Below are positions 50,268-61,000 of a DNA stretch of 64,000 nt, one piece after another (the stretch's first letter is position 1; every line of letters begins with the position of its first letter). The notes under the pieces are model-generated. The model had not been told where the DNA came from. It saw only the letters and a program-made list of their open reading frames with translations, and did no database searches. Both the position numbers and the translations under genes were made by a program. Origin of the DNA: Atopsyche davidsoni. Lineage: Eukaryota; Arthropoda; Insecta; Trichoptera; Hydrobiosidae. Where the stretch lies: the NCBI GenBank assembly GCA_022113835.1, contig JAILWY010000006.1, forward strand, positions 2,418,001 through 2,482,000. The letters run 5' to 3'.

Positions 50268-51311
50268 TTAAGTGCCGTGATAGCAAATTCGAGTTTTTTG
50301 ACCATTTGCTCGTACCTATTGCGAAAAATCGACTGCACCAATCAAAAAAATTTAAATGCAAAAAGTTAGATACATCCTTTCTTCTACTACCTTTTTTTAA
50401 TTTCTTATAATTTACTTTTAATATGATAAATATGTGTTTTTCCGATTGAAGTTTCGGGATTGGAGTTTCGCGATGTTCCTGTTCCAAGAATCCTAAACAT
50501 GTATGATTCTTTTTTTCAATTGGAATTAAAAGATCAATTATAAACCCTCCTGTTGGGATAAGTTTGAAAATTAAAAAAAAAAAAATCTTTAACAAACTTT
50601 GGTTTTGAAAGTCGTCATTTTATCCAATTTTTCAACATCCTCAAGATTTTATTTTACCCTGAAAATGGACGTTAATTAAATAATAAAAAATAGATTAATA
50701 TAATTTATAGATTTCTCAATACTCTGTGAAAAAATCAACTTTCGACATAGCAAAATAAAGTGACAATTAAATTAATTAAATGACACGATTACCTGGCGAA
50801 ATCATGTCATTTAATTAATTTAATTTTCACTTTATTTTGCTATGTCGAACGTTGATTTTTTACAGAGGTTTGAGAAAACTGTAAACTATATTTATCAATT
50901 TTTTATTGTTTAATTAACGTCCATTTTTAGGGTAAAATAAAATCTTGAAGATGTTGAAAAATTGGATAAAATGACGACATTCAAAACCAAAGTTTGTTAA
51001 AGATTTTTTTTTTTTTAATTTTCAAACTCATTCCAACAGAAGGGTTTATAATTAATCTTTTAGTTCCAATTGAGAAAAAGAGTCATAAATGTTTAGGATT
51101 CTTGGAACAGGAACATCCCGAAACTTCAATCGGAAAAACACATATTTATCATATCAAAAGTAAATTATAAGAAATAAAAATAAAAATTGTAGTAAAAAAA
51201 AGGATGGATCTAACTTTCTGCGTTTAAATTTTTTTGATTGGTGCAATCGATTTTTCGCAATAGGTACAAGCAAATGGTCAAAAAACTCGATTTTGATATC
51301 ACGGCTCTTAA
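50268..51311. mobile_element. Long fold-back element flanked by TTAA, about 1.04 kb
   Basis: A giant palindrome. The left arm (50272-50789) and right arm (50801-51307) are reverse complements over about 510 bp with scattered small differences, around an 11-base loop. Both ends abut TTAA (50268-50271, 51308-51311), consistent with a TTAA target duplication as used by piggyBac-type elements, though TTAA is itself palindromic. Termini begin G(T/A)GCCGTGATA. Open frames inside (for example 50221-50595 minus) differ between arms and look accidental. A transcript across it would form a near-perfect hairpin of about 500 bp. Confidence 0.9.
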
Positions 51312-54300
51312 GTATTTAAAATGAATCATTGATGTGACCGTTTCAATTAAGAGAAGCTCCTCGTGGATGTCCAGCGCGAGCTCAGGACGAGCAATAATTC
51401 CAGTCGACTGTATCTGGCCGTTGCGCAGCCCCGTACATCCTTTGTGAGAGAATTGCCGGTTTAACGGCGGTGGCCGAGCGATCACGGAGCGGTGTGGATT
51501 AGCTTTATTGCAAATTGTTTCAGGCCACCGCTAACCGGGGACTTAAGGACTGAATCGAACCGGGTAACTACCCCATTAGTGAAAAAAACTAAATGAACTT
51601 GATGCACCCAGCAATTGAATCGAACTGAAAAAGATGATGAAATATTTTACTTTAAGAGCTTTCAGGTTATTTTAGAGCACGATTTGATTTAGCGTCAGTA
51701 ATGATAGATCTTAAGTTAAGTTAAGATTCAGTTGGGTTTACAAATACTGTTAGGTTGGCATTGCTTTTTCAAAGTTTAATGGGTAATATATAAGTAGAAT
51801 GAGATGCATAAGGCAATATTCGAGTCAACGTATAGTTTTGTGTATAATCATTTTGCATCCTGCGCGAAAAAGACAGTATCACATTTAAAAAATCATTTAA
51901 GATTAATATTTAAAACATGCTATGCACAAATGTTTCACTTTGGTGTTTTTTATTTAAATATCAAAGCACGTATAGTAGGGTTTTTTGTTCAAATGATAAT
52001 TTTGTAGTTTTTTTTTAAATTTTCTAGCATATTGAAATCATCATCCGTAAAAAGTAAACGAATAAACTATTTTTACATAAAACAAAAAGTTTTAGCATTT
52101 AATTAATGAGTCTGAAATATACCACGAAATTAAAAAAAAAAAATGAATAATTAAATTGTTTTCATTTCTTCGAGTCTGCTTCAGAAAAAAATTGGCTTTT
52201 TTTATTTCAAGAATTCTCAGCCTTCAAATAAAAATGGCCAAAATTCATATATCACCTTAAGATATACGGTCTACAAGAACTCCACAAAAGATCCATAAAA
52301 ACTTTGAACATCATTTACTTGTATTTAATACTATCGCAATAAACGTCAGAATGCACTATTCAAATATTTTGCAAGCAGACATTAATCTCCCCTAGTATTA
52401 GGCATGCACCTGCTCTGGGAACATTTTTGTACGAAGAAACTTTGACTGAAATATAGCGGGCTTAGAACAGAATAATAATACAGAGTTTTGTATGCAAAGA
52501 GAAGATAAAAAGTGCTTTATCGTCAAAACGATTATTTATATCGGTAATACTTTAAACTGCCCTATTATAGACTAGGTAGGTTAGGGCTGGGTAGGATTAT
52601 GTAAATTAATTGTAAACGTTCTGAAAGGTTTCCTAAACGCCTCCCTAATTTATACAGGACTTTTATCAAACATTTTGACATGATTTTTTGCAACTTGTTG
52701 CAGGATGAATTTAAAATAACAATAAAGATTTAAATGCATTATAGTTTCAGAATTACTTCGGCATGTGATGGTAATTTTTAATATTTTAACGTCGATTAAA
52801 AGATGCCAACACTAGTGATTAGGTTAGGTTAGTAATAAGGCATATAGGCAATAAAACAACAAAGGTAAAACATTAAACGAGATAATTAAAAAATATATAT
52901 AAAATATTTTAATAAATATTTCAAATTATAACACCTTCTTATTTATTTTAAGAACAAAGGAGCACAAGAAAATTAAATTCTTATTACCTGAAACGCTATA
53001 GATTTGTATAAATGTATTTCAGAGTTAACTACCATGATAGTTTTCCAGAGAACATACTCTATTGTTTCTGAATACTAGAAATTCTGATTATTTTCTACTT
53101 TGAATACAGTTGAAACTTAATTAGAAATTGTACTGCTTAGTTTATAATTAAATGTCATAGTTAATTAAATTTCAATTTTGAAAAACTAGATTCTACTTAA
53201 TAACAGTGATAGTTATTGATAAATTATTATAAGTGGGTTAAATTTGTTATATTTTATTTCTTGTTTATGGTATTTTCTTCTTTTTGTTAGTATTTCGTGA
53301 ACATTTTATCTATATTTTTCTGTATTAAAAGAAGAAATAAAAAACTGAATCAAGCAATATGCTTCATGATAACTTCACTCTAATGATGCTGTGCCTGTAT
53401 TTTGAACAATCGATTCACGATATATGCATAACTCTATCGTTTATACTCATCAAATCATCATTGCCATTTAATTATCCCATTTCAAGATCTACAAAATATT
53501 TTCCATTGTTATTGGTTTTTTTATTATACGCTTTAACCTTTGAATTTCTGTCAAAATAAGAAATAATATATAAAACGGGCTTAAATGACTCTGTGTCGAT
53601 AATAAAATCGACATTAAGGAATTGCAGCGTAAATCTTAAAAACACTGAAAATCGGCGCTGGCCTTATAGGAAAGTCCTTCCGATAGCAAAACAGTAAAAT
53701 TGTGAGCAGGGAGCTTTCGAGGGGAGGCAATATGAGCTTTTTTGAGCCACAAGCTTACGGCAGCTTTCTGGCTCACCATTTACCGCTGGCTGAACCACTT
53801 TCAGAACTGCAGTGCAGAGGGTAAGATGGTTTAAGTCACAGTCCCAGAGAAACAACACGATCCCGGGCGGTAAATAGGCACCACTCGCTGATGATAGGAC
53901 CGTTCTAGATTTTATTCTGATTATATTACCAGAAGAGCTTTTTAAATACAGTTCTTTATATATTTTATCAAGTCATTTTGGATTCATAATAGTAAAATAG
54001 TTTTTGAACGAAAAACAAAGCTTTTATAAAGAATAATAGTTAAGTGACAATTATAGTTACTAGTCGTTTAGTGTCCTTATATATTACTTTGATATTTTGA
54101 TTTATTTTTAAAGCAATAAATCTTCTGTATTAATTTACGTACTGCATCTCCTTAATTTACACAAAAAAAATATTTTAGAACTTCTTGTTAATTTTATTGC
54201 CTACAAACAGTATATTATTTATTTATAAGAAGCAAGTTTTTACATACAGATAAGAGAGTTTCTGATTTCATTATTTATGTTTTTTTTTACTATCTCACGT

Positions 54301-54538
54301 GTGCGTATGTTGAAATGTCACTGAATAAAACAACTTCACAGAATATCTCATAATCCACACTAGTATTGAATATGTAATGCTTTCACGAATTTAGGGTAAT
54401 TATATATAATTAAGTAATTATAAGTATGTAGCTCAGAGTGAAAAAGGTAGGTAAGCAAGAGACATGGGATTGCACCTGTTCAGTAACATTTCTGTTTTTT
54501 CTCTTGTTGTATAAAATAAAATCCCAATTTAATTTAAT
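51312..54538. other. Spacer with two GC-richer islets
   Basis: No gene recognised. GC-richer islets at about 51345-51565 (open minus frame 51210-51485, which runs into the fold-back) and 53650-53880 (open minus frame 53664-53858) have no identifiable domain. The rest is AT-rich. Confidence 0.5.
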
Positions 54539-54805
54539 CATAAATTTGAGTTATTACTTATATGATTAGGCACATTAGTTCATACATAGAAGATGATTTA
54601 AAGAAACTTTTAAAATATCAAGGGTTAGTACACCGGCCATGTAAGCCAGGAGATGTGGGTTCAAATCCCACACAAATCACGATGATATTTTTCTGAGAGT
54701 TTCTTTAAATCATCTTCTATGTATGAACTAATGTGCCTAATCATATTAGTTATAATATAATAAACCCGTAATGTCCAATCCAAAAAATAAGACATAAATT
54801 TGAGT
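54539..54805 (+). mobile_element. Palindromic tRNA-like retroposon, copy C (short form)
   Basis: A perfect 13-bp direct repeat, CATAAATTTGAGT (54539-54551 and 54793-54805), flanks the unit and is a convincing target-site duplication of the variable length produced by LINE machinery. Inverted arms lie at 54560-54608 and 54698-54746 (ATATGATTAGGCACATTAG outermost). The tail (54747-54792) follows the right arm only: ATAATATAATAAACCCGTAATG-like, then an A-rich end. Only one tRNA-like unit remains, lacking its 5' acceptor strand and part of the D arm; the left unit and the central spacer are deleted. Confidence 0.9.
54627..54680 (+). pseudogene. tRNA-Thr-like 3' two-thirds in copy C
   Basis: Starts at the end of the D arm (GTACACCGGCC), with anticodon-arm stem CCGGC/GCCAG (four of five pairs), loop CATGTAA (would read TGT, threonine), T arm GTGGG-TTCAAAT-CCCAC and the 3' acceptor strand ACAAATC. 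It has an intact B box but no acceptor 5' strand. Confidence 0.75.
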
Positions 54806-55232
54806 CGCTAAGATTGGTAAAACACTGTCGATATCTTATGAACATTTAGCGGGCTTAATGGCTTACAGACTTAAGTTGAAGTTGGTGTGCCAATTATTTC
54901 AGCTGTTGGTTGTTTTGCAGGGCTCGTGTGTCTGGGCAGGAGGCATGCGGGGGTAGCAGAGCTGATATGATCCAGTAAATTGAATGGAAGGGTGGCGGGA
55001 GCGTCCAGCGCCGCCCCTCTGATTGGTGGTTAATGTCGTGAGGCTGTGTGCTCAGCATGAAAACGCTGCTGAATTTTTGTTTTGTGATTCAGAAAGTATA
55101 GTTTGAAATTCTGAAAGTGGATTGGATGCGCTGAATATTGAATAACCTTAGTACGAGCGCTGGAGTTGAATTTAAAGTTGTTTGGAAATTGATGATATTA
55201 ATTCGATCTAATAAATTCGGCTAACTCAAAAC
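54806..55232. other. Spacer between two retroposons
   Basis: No open frame of note. A GC-richer islet at about 54915-55050 contains GGGTGGCGGGAGCG and CGCCGCCCCTCTGATTGG (the last bases include an ATTGG/CCAAT-type box), which would suit a regulatory element or CpG promoter. This is inference. Confidence 0.4.
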
Positions 55233-55379
55233 GTCATATATATATATAATTGATTTTGGTGAAGACCGTCTCACATGAAGTACGATTTTGCTTATACAGG
55301 TTTTATTGATTGATAATGATTAAGTACATTTTTTCAAATATTGAAAATTGATTAAAGAAACTCAGAAAAATATCATTGT

Positions 55380-55451
55380 GATTTGTGTAGGATTTGAACC
55401 CACATTCCTATGCTTACATGGCCGGTGCTTTACCAATTATACCAACGAATC
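55380..55451 (-). pseudogene. tRNA-Thr-like unit, left monomer of copy D
   Basis: 72 nt. Acceptor GATTCGT/ACAAATC (six of seven pairs), D arm with A box TGGTATAATTGG, anticodon loop CATGTAA, T loop TTCAAAT with a stem containing one G-T pair. The D stem has one mismatch. A and B boxes are both present, so polymerase III initiation would run outward, through the arm and into the tail. Confidence 0.8.
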
Positions 55452-55586
55452 ACTGGTACATAGCAAGAATTTTTAACAATCGTATCCTATAAGTGAAACA
55501 ACGTACTTATTGTGTCAATTAAATATTGTGTGACTAGCAATACTAGACTTTTAACCCACAGTACAATATTCTTGCTAAATAACAGT

Positions 55587-55658
55587 GATTCGTTGGTATA
55601 ATTGGTAATGCACCGGCCATGTAAGCATGGGGATGTGGGTTCAAATCCCACACAAATC
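55587..55658 (+). pseudogene. tRNA-Thr-like unit, right monomer of copy D
   Basis: 72 nt folding as a standard cloverleaf: acceptor 55587-55593 with 55652-55658 (six of seven pairs), D stem GTAT/ATGC, anticodon loop CATGTAA at 55618-55624, a five-base variable loop, T stem GTGGG/CCCAC with loop TTCAAAT. The A box (TGGTATAATTGG) and B box (GGTTCAAATCC) match consensus. The anticodon would be TGT (threonine), but position 33 is A instead of the invariant U and the anticodon stem has only three pairs, so it is probably not a working tRNA. It is SINE-like because the same sequence recurs in four mobile copies. Confidence 0.82.
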
Positions 55659-55741
55659 ACGATGATATCTTTCTGAGAGTTTCTTTAATCAATTTTCAAA
55701 ATTTGAAAAAATGTACTTAAGCATTATCAGTCATATGTATA

Positions 55742-56227
55742 AATAATATAAAGTTTTACGTGCATACATTTAACGCATTACAAAAAAAAATCTGCACTTG
55801 ATTTCTAGTAAGCGTTACATTTAATCTGACATATCTAATATATTTTTTAATGTTTTATAGTAAAGTTAAAGTAGGCATTTTGTTAGTCAAAGTTTTTAAA
55901 ATAAATCAAAATGCACTGATAATCTGTGAGCATGAGATTAAAAAAATTACACCAAATATTGGTGTTAATAATAATTAGTACCCATTACATTTTGTTTTAA
56001 TCACTGTGATATACACAAAATTTAATAGCACTACCATATAATAGAAATAAAAAAAAACATATTTTAAGTGAAGAATGTTCAAAAAAATATGTTTCCATAC
56101 AACTGTCAAAATTTGAAGTTTGGTGTTAAAAATAATCAATTCGTTAATAATACAATTATGAATTTAATTAAGCGCTGAACAGATTCGGCGATGAGTTTGT
56201 GATATTTTAGAAGCAATCGTATTTACA
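55742..56227. other. Region upstream of the tetraspanin gene
   Basis: AT-rich, with no repeat and no clear TATA box in a convincing position. It should hold the promoter and 5' untranslated region of the tetraspanin unless an intron separates a distant first exon. An in-frame TGA at about 56190-56195 precedes the ATG. Confidence 0.4.
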
Positions 56228-56908
56228 ATGTGCTGTTTTAAGCCGTTGACTGAACTATTTTTTTACAACCTTCTATTATTACTCGGCGGGATAAGTTTCA
56301 TAATTTACGCTTTCCGCTGGAACGACGAGACTTTCCCTTTCTTCCTGGTGAGCGGGATGGGTTTTATTGCCGCTTCGATCTTCGGAAGCTATGGAATCTT
56401 CAATCAGAACTTTTACCTGCTTCTGACTTACTGGGTATTCTTGATATCCATCATCTGCAGCCAGATGGCATTGGGCCTGTACCTTTTGCTGTACTATAAA
56501 AATATCGACGACCAACAAGCAAAGTCATTAACAACGGAGTTCGGTGAAATGATCAACGGGACGACAACTGCCAAGGAATCTATTTACTACCTGCAGTCGA
56601 AATATAGATGCTGTGGATTGATAGATCACAACGACTATGATGGTATTTTGATCCCGTTGTCATGTTGTTCGATCGCTGTAGTTCAGAAGTATTGTCCGAG
56701 TATTTTAGTGCACAAACTTGGGTGCCTCAATGTTTTGTCTTCGTATAATGAGAAATTTTGCATAACATTTGGGGTTTTGATTATAGTTGCAAGCGTTTTG
56801 GAGATAGTGGGAGCTGTTTTAGTACTTTGGCTGGCTAAAAAAGTGCTACTGACTAATAGTGTAGCAGAGCAAACGCAGAGGAGGCCTATATTTGTGCGAT
56901 CTATCTGA
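56228..56908 (+). CDS. Tetraspanin family membrane protein, single-exon frame
   Basis: A 226-residue protein with the full tetraspanin plan. Four hydrophobic segments lie at about residues 11-29, 37-57, 62-90 and 178-203. A short first outer loop (30-36) and a large second outer loop (91-177) separate them. The large loop has the family hallmarks: CCG at 128-130, a P-x-SCC motif at 143-147, C156 and GC at 165-166. These give six cysteines for three disulfides. An N-glycosylation sequon (NGT) lies at 110-112. Cysteines 2-3 are likely palmitoylation sites, and glutamate 192 matches the polar residue common in the fourth segment. Tetraspanins organise membrane microdomains with integrins and other partners; its specific partner is unknown. 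The ATG has A at -3 and an in-frame stop about 12 codons upstream, which supports this start. The frame has no introns, although animal tetraspanin genes usually have several, so it may be a retrogene or a lineage-specific compact gene. The frame is GC-richer than its flanks. A polyadenylation signal AATAAA lies at 57320-57325. Confidence 0.93.
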   Translation: MCCFKPLTELFFYNLLLLLGGISFIIYAFRWNDETFPFFLVSGMGFIAASIFGSYGIFNQNFYLLLTYWVFLISIICSQMALGLYLLLYYKNIDDQQAKSLTTEFGEMINGTTTAKESIYYLQSKYRCCGLIDHNDYDGILIPLSCCSIAVVQKYCPSILVHKLGCLNVLSSYNEKFCITFGVLIIVASVLEIVGAVLVLWLAKKVLLTNSVAEQTQRRPIFVRSI

Positions 56909-57903
56909 TAAAATACTACGTTATATTGTTTTAAATTATATTTGATTAAATTATGAATTTTTTTATAGTCATGAACTAATGAAAAAAAATATATAATTTG
57001 AAATATATAAAAAAATATATTTGTGCTTTATAATATGTATATTTGTGTTTTTGTAAAATGTCTTATTTTATTAATGTAACTTGTTTTGTTATGTTTATGT
57101 TGTTAAATGTCCATAAGACAAACTAGTTAAATTAGAAAAGACAGGTTAAGCAAATATATTAAGAAATATCTATATCAATTAGTAGTTTATGGTATTTTAT
57201 AAATTGGGTTGCTTTCGTTAAGTCTTAATTATACCATCTTTATTTGACTATAAACTATTGCCACATCAATTATGATATCTTTTTACTAATTAAGGTAATT
57301 AAATTTTAACGGTTTTTTTAATAAATTATATTTCAATTATAATTTTTATTCCCAAATCTAAAGCAGAAAACATGTAGTATATATTCACATAATAAATTTT
57401 TAGTCTATTACAACCCTAATATTAATTCATAAACTTACTTCTTTCCAACGATGTTTATAACCAAAAGTGTATTTCATGCAAAAATTCAAATATGTTTTTT
57501 CTGTAAATATTGAGTATTTATACACCGTCAATTAAACTGATATTTCAATGAGAAGCGTTGATTTCTTAGCGTATCATGGATGTTCAATGTTTATAGAATT
57601 TCATTTATTCTGATTATATAACCAAAAACGTTATTTTTACGCCGGAGCATCCTACAAAAATAGAAGGCGCCTGAATGGGGTTCTTTAAATCTGATTTTAC
57701 CAACGCAGTGGCTGTAGCAATGCAACTTTGAAGTTCCAAATACATTTCAAGTTGTTGGTAATGTGCTTTGTGGCAGACCGCGGGACTGTTAAGGTATTAT
57801 AGTGAGCACAGCCCGAAGCGATTTGAAATGGAACGGCCGTGAATTGCTCTTGTGAAAGGAACAGAGAAACGATTGCCCGTATTCTATATCAAAACTAAAT
57901 GAC

Positions 57904-57905
<2 letters not shown>
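56909..57905. other. 3' flank of the tetraspanin gene, AT-rich
   Basis: Likely 3' untranslated region at first: ATTAAA at 56945-56950 and the first AATAAA at 57320-57325 are candidate polyadenylation signals. A GC-richer patch at about 57640-57870 has no frame of note. Confidence 0.45.
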
Positions 57906-57964
<59 letters not shown>

Positions 57965-58008
57965 TGTATATATATATATATATATATTGTATATATTATA
58001 TATATATA
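57906..58008. repeat. TA microsatellite with TTG interruptions
   Basis: TA repeats broken by CATATA and TTGTATA variants. The Ile-Tyr open frame across it is an artefact. Confidence 0.95.
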
Positions 58009-61000
58009 TTTGTTTGGATGTAGGCTTCAATCGTTTAAACTGCTTCCTACAAAGCATGTAAAATTTTCTTTAGAACAAACGCACGCCATATAAAAGCTAG
58101 TCAGAAACTGATGTCTCAATTTATTATTCGGGTTATTTTAATCTTACTACTTGGTGTTTTTTTTATTTTTAGTATAATATTTATATAGCGCATTAATAAG
58201 CAAGGTTTAAAAAATTACAGTTTTCGTGGTTTGAAGTTATTGGCCATAAATAGAAAACGACTTAACCACATTTATTGCTTAATATATAATTAATTGAATA
58301 CTTTTACTGCATATACATTTTTTCAATTGCAATTGAATTAAAAGTAAATAAATTTTTAATAAGATATAATAATATTAAAAAAATGGATAAATATATGATA
58401 CACGAAATAAATACGAACAGCCCTTATATTTGATAAATGAATTCATTCTCGCGAAGTGATTTATTAAGTTTTGATTAGTTTTTTTTTTATTTTCGATGTA
58501 AAATAATAACATATTAAATATTATTCTCTATATTGTTCTCTTTATTTTTGTGATTTCAATAGTTTCAATAGTACCTCGACCTTTCACAGGTTTAAAATTA
58601 TCATAGTTTTGTGGGTGTAATAAATCATCGACTGCTAGTTACCTATAATATAATATATAGTATCAATGCGAGCAGTTTAGGTTCAAGAAACCTTTTTAGG
58701 AGAATAATAATGTTTTATTATTGTTGCGATACGTTACAAAACAAGTTTGTGATGTGTTAGATCTCATTTGAAATAAACCCAAATTGGTTTCTAGCTGTAT
58801 ATATATATTTTTCTATTTAGAGCTGGAATAGTTAAAAATAAACCATACTTTAGTTAATTGTTTACATATTTCAGCGTTTTTGAACAAACACTTCTTGTGT
58901 GATGAATATTCAAAGTACTTTGGTTAAAAAGCTACCGTACCCAAAGACACGAAATTGTTCGTATGTTGAAATAAAAATTTAGTTTTTCTCATTATTTATT
59001 TCAAAAGATGTTTTTGAAAGTCTAAGTGCATCCATAAGTCACTCGGCGGTTTGGTATATCAAGTAAACTTTTCCACCGTCTTTAAAATTGCGCCTTATGA
59101 AATGGCGGCTTATAAAATGGCGGCTTATAAAATGGTCGGTGGATGTCAACATGAAGAATGGACCCGCGGCTTGGGACCTCACGAGGCAGCAGTGCTCCAA
59201 GGCCAAAGCATTTGTAATTACAGAAGATAAATAGTGCTGAATTCTAAACTATGGTTACTTTTTATATAAAGAAAGAATATAAACGACGCACTCAGAATTT
59301 ATTTTAATTTATTATATTTATACAAGCTTAAGGATTGGACACAACAACGTTGAACGTAATTATTTACATGTATTAAAAAACCTTGCTTTGCAATTGAGTT
59401 TTTAGTATTTTGGATTCGTGGTACGTGATTCAAATCCGACTGTAGCTATGTGAAAAGCAGTCTTTTATTTTTAATAAATTTTAATGAATCACATATTTAA
59501 ATAGTGTTTTAAGTAATTTATAGCATTTTTGTGAATTCTAGATATCAATAATATTCGTATTCTAAATCGATTTTTATTTTATAAACCTTTTATGACATGC
59601 CAAAATCGAATGATATTTTGCATACCAAATATGCTTAAAATTAAAAGTGTCTTCATTTTAAATTCTAAAATATATTTCTCACAGAAAACTATTTTTAAAT
59701 AAATAATAAATATAAATATGAAGATTAAAAATATTTCTCCATGTAGGTAGAATCTAAAGGGACGACGTAGATGCATAAAGGCCTGAACACAACGACCGCC
59801 GCGAGCAAGGCACAGCGATGAGAAGTCGCGAAAACAATGACCTTCATTATTCTTTCAGTATGAATAATTAAATCTATGCCTTTATAAGGCTGCAGTCCTT
59901 TTGTGCAGGTGCAGAGGTCCAGCGATTATTTAATCAAGGCAGCCTGAAACTGAAAACCTGAAAGCCTAACACCGTGTGTAAGACTTAGCAATGTGGGTTA
60001 AGAGAGAAGTCTCTTTGTTGATCCCGATTTTAACGTATTTGAGTCTTTTGGAACTAAATATTCACAATTTTATGCGAAAATTGTGAGGATCTTCAAAATC
60101 AACATTTGATGCTAGAGAAAGTTTTGAGTCAAAAGAAGCTCGATTAAAAAATAGAAGACATTACTCAAGAACTATACACGTATATAAATTACACAGCTAT
60201 TGTCATCGACGTATATCATTGTCTACTAATAAAATTTCATGCCAAATTGATATAAATTACGCTTTTTGACATTTCAGTAATCTTGGTAAATAAAATAGAA
60301 TTTATTTAACTCAATTTGGATAATGTAGAATAAATTTAACAAGTGAATTCAAATTAATGAAAATTTAGTGTCTGAAGCAAATTACATTGAAAAAGTCCAC
60401 CTGCCGCCGCCGCCCGCAGAGAGTAATGCGTCGCCATCTTAGATCTAATTGAATCGCCCATTTTCTATGTCATTTAATTTTTAGCAGTAAATTGTCATCG
60501 TCAACGATAAATAATTGCAAAAGCTTTTTTTGGAAAACAAATCATGTAAAACAATGAATGGTATAAAAATATTTTTAATCCATTTCGTTATCAGATATCA
60601 TCGAAAAAAGAGGCATTTATTTTTATTAAATTTTAAGTCTTTATTACACAATTTAAAGTAGTATTGAATAACAAAACTAAAAAGTGAAATAGCATATATC
60701 ACGAAGTTTTCTTAAGATAGTGATTTTAACGTTGAAGTCATTAATTTTACAAAAAAAAATAAAAATATCTCATTCAGATTTATAAAATATTCATTGAGGT
60801 GAAATATATTTTAATGAAATTGAAAAAAAAAATTATAAATAAATAACGTGAAATACATGGAATGATAGGAAAATTCAATTAAGAAAATTGAATTTAAATA
60901 AAATAAATAAGACTAAGCCACTTGACTTCTCGGTGAGGACCTTTCTGAAATACTTTCCGCTGAGTAAACTTTCCGGGAAGACTAAAAAAAAAAGCAAAAT

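Larger units (their letters stand above)
55233..55741 (-). mobile_element. Palindromic tRNA-like retroposon, copy D (most complete)
   Basis: Direct repeats GTCATATATATA (55233-55244) and GTCATATGTATA (55730-55741), 11 of 12 identical, flank the unit. Within it are the tail on the left (55245-55310, containing GAAGACCGTCTCAC), a left arm from 55311, a minus-strand tRNA-like unit (55380-55451), a central spacer with its own TAGCAAGAAT/ATTCTTGCTA inversion, a plus-strand tRNA-like unit (55587-55658), and a right arm ending at 55729. The arms thus pair over roughly 160 bp each. Both tRNA units have their 5' ends towards the centre, so the structure is a head-to-head inverted dimer of a tRNA-derived SINE in which only one monomer keeps the tail. 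Confidence 0.92.

Noticed and set aside
51466..51575. B-box-like sequence on the minus strand (CCCGGTTCGATTC) and an A-box-like TGGCCGAGCG on the plus strand
   Set aside because: They are on opposite strands and do not build a tRNA fold; the T-stem cannot pair.
55587..55658. A functional nuclear tRNA-Thr gene
   Set aside because: The fold and promoter boxes are good, but position 33 is A, the anticodon stem is weak, and the same sequence recurs inside mobile palindromes with flanking duplications. It is a tRNA-derived repeat.
56279..56518. Minus-strand open frame inside the tetraspanin
   Set aside because: Shadow of the real + strand gene; no domain.
57899..58093. Open frame with Ile-Tyr repeats
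   Set aside because: Artefact of the second TA microsatellite.
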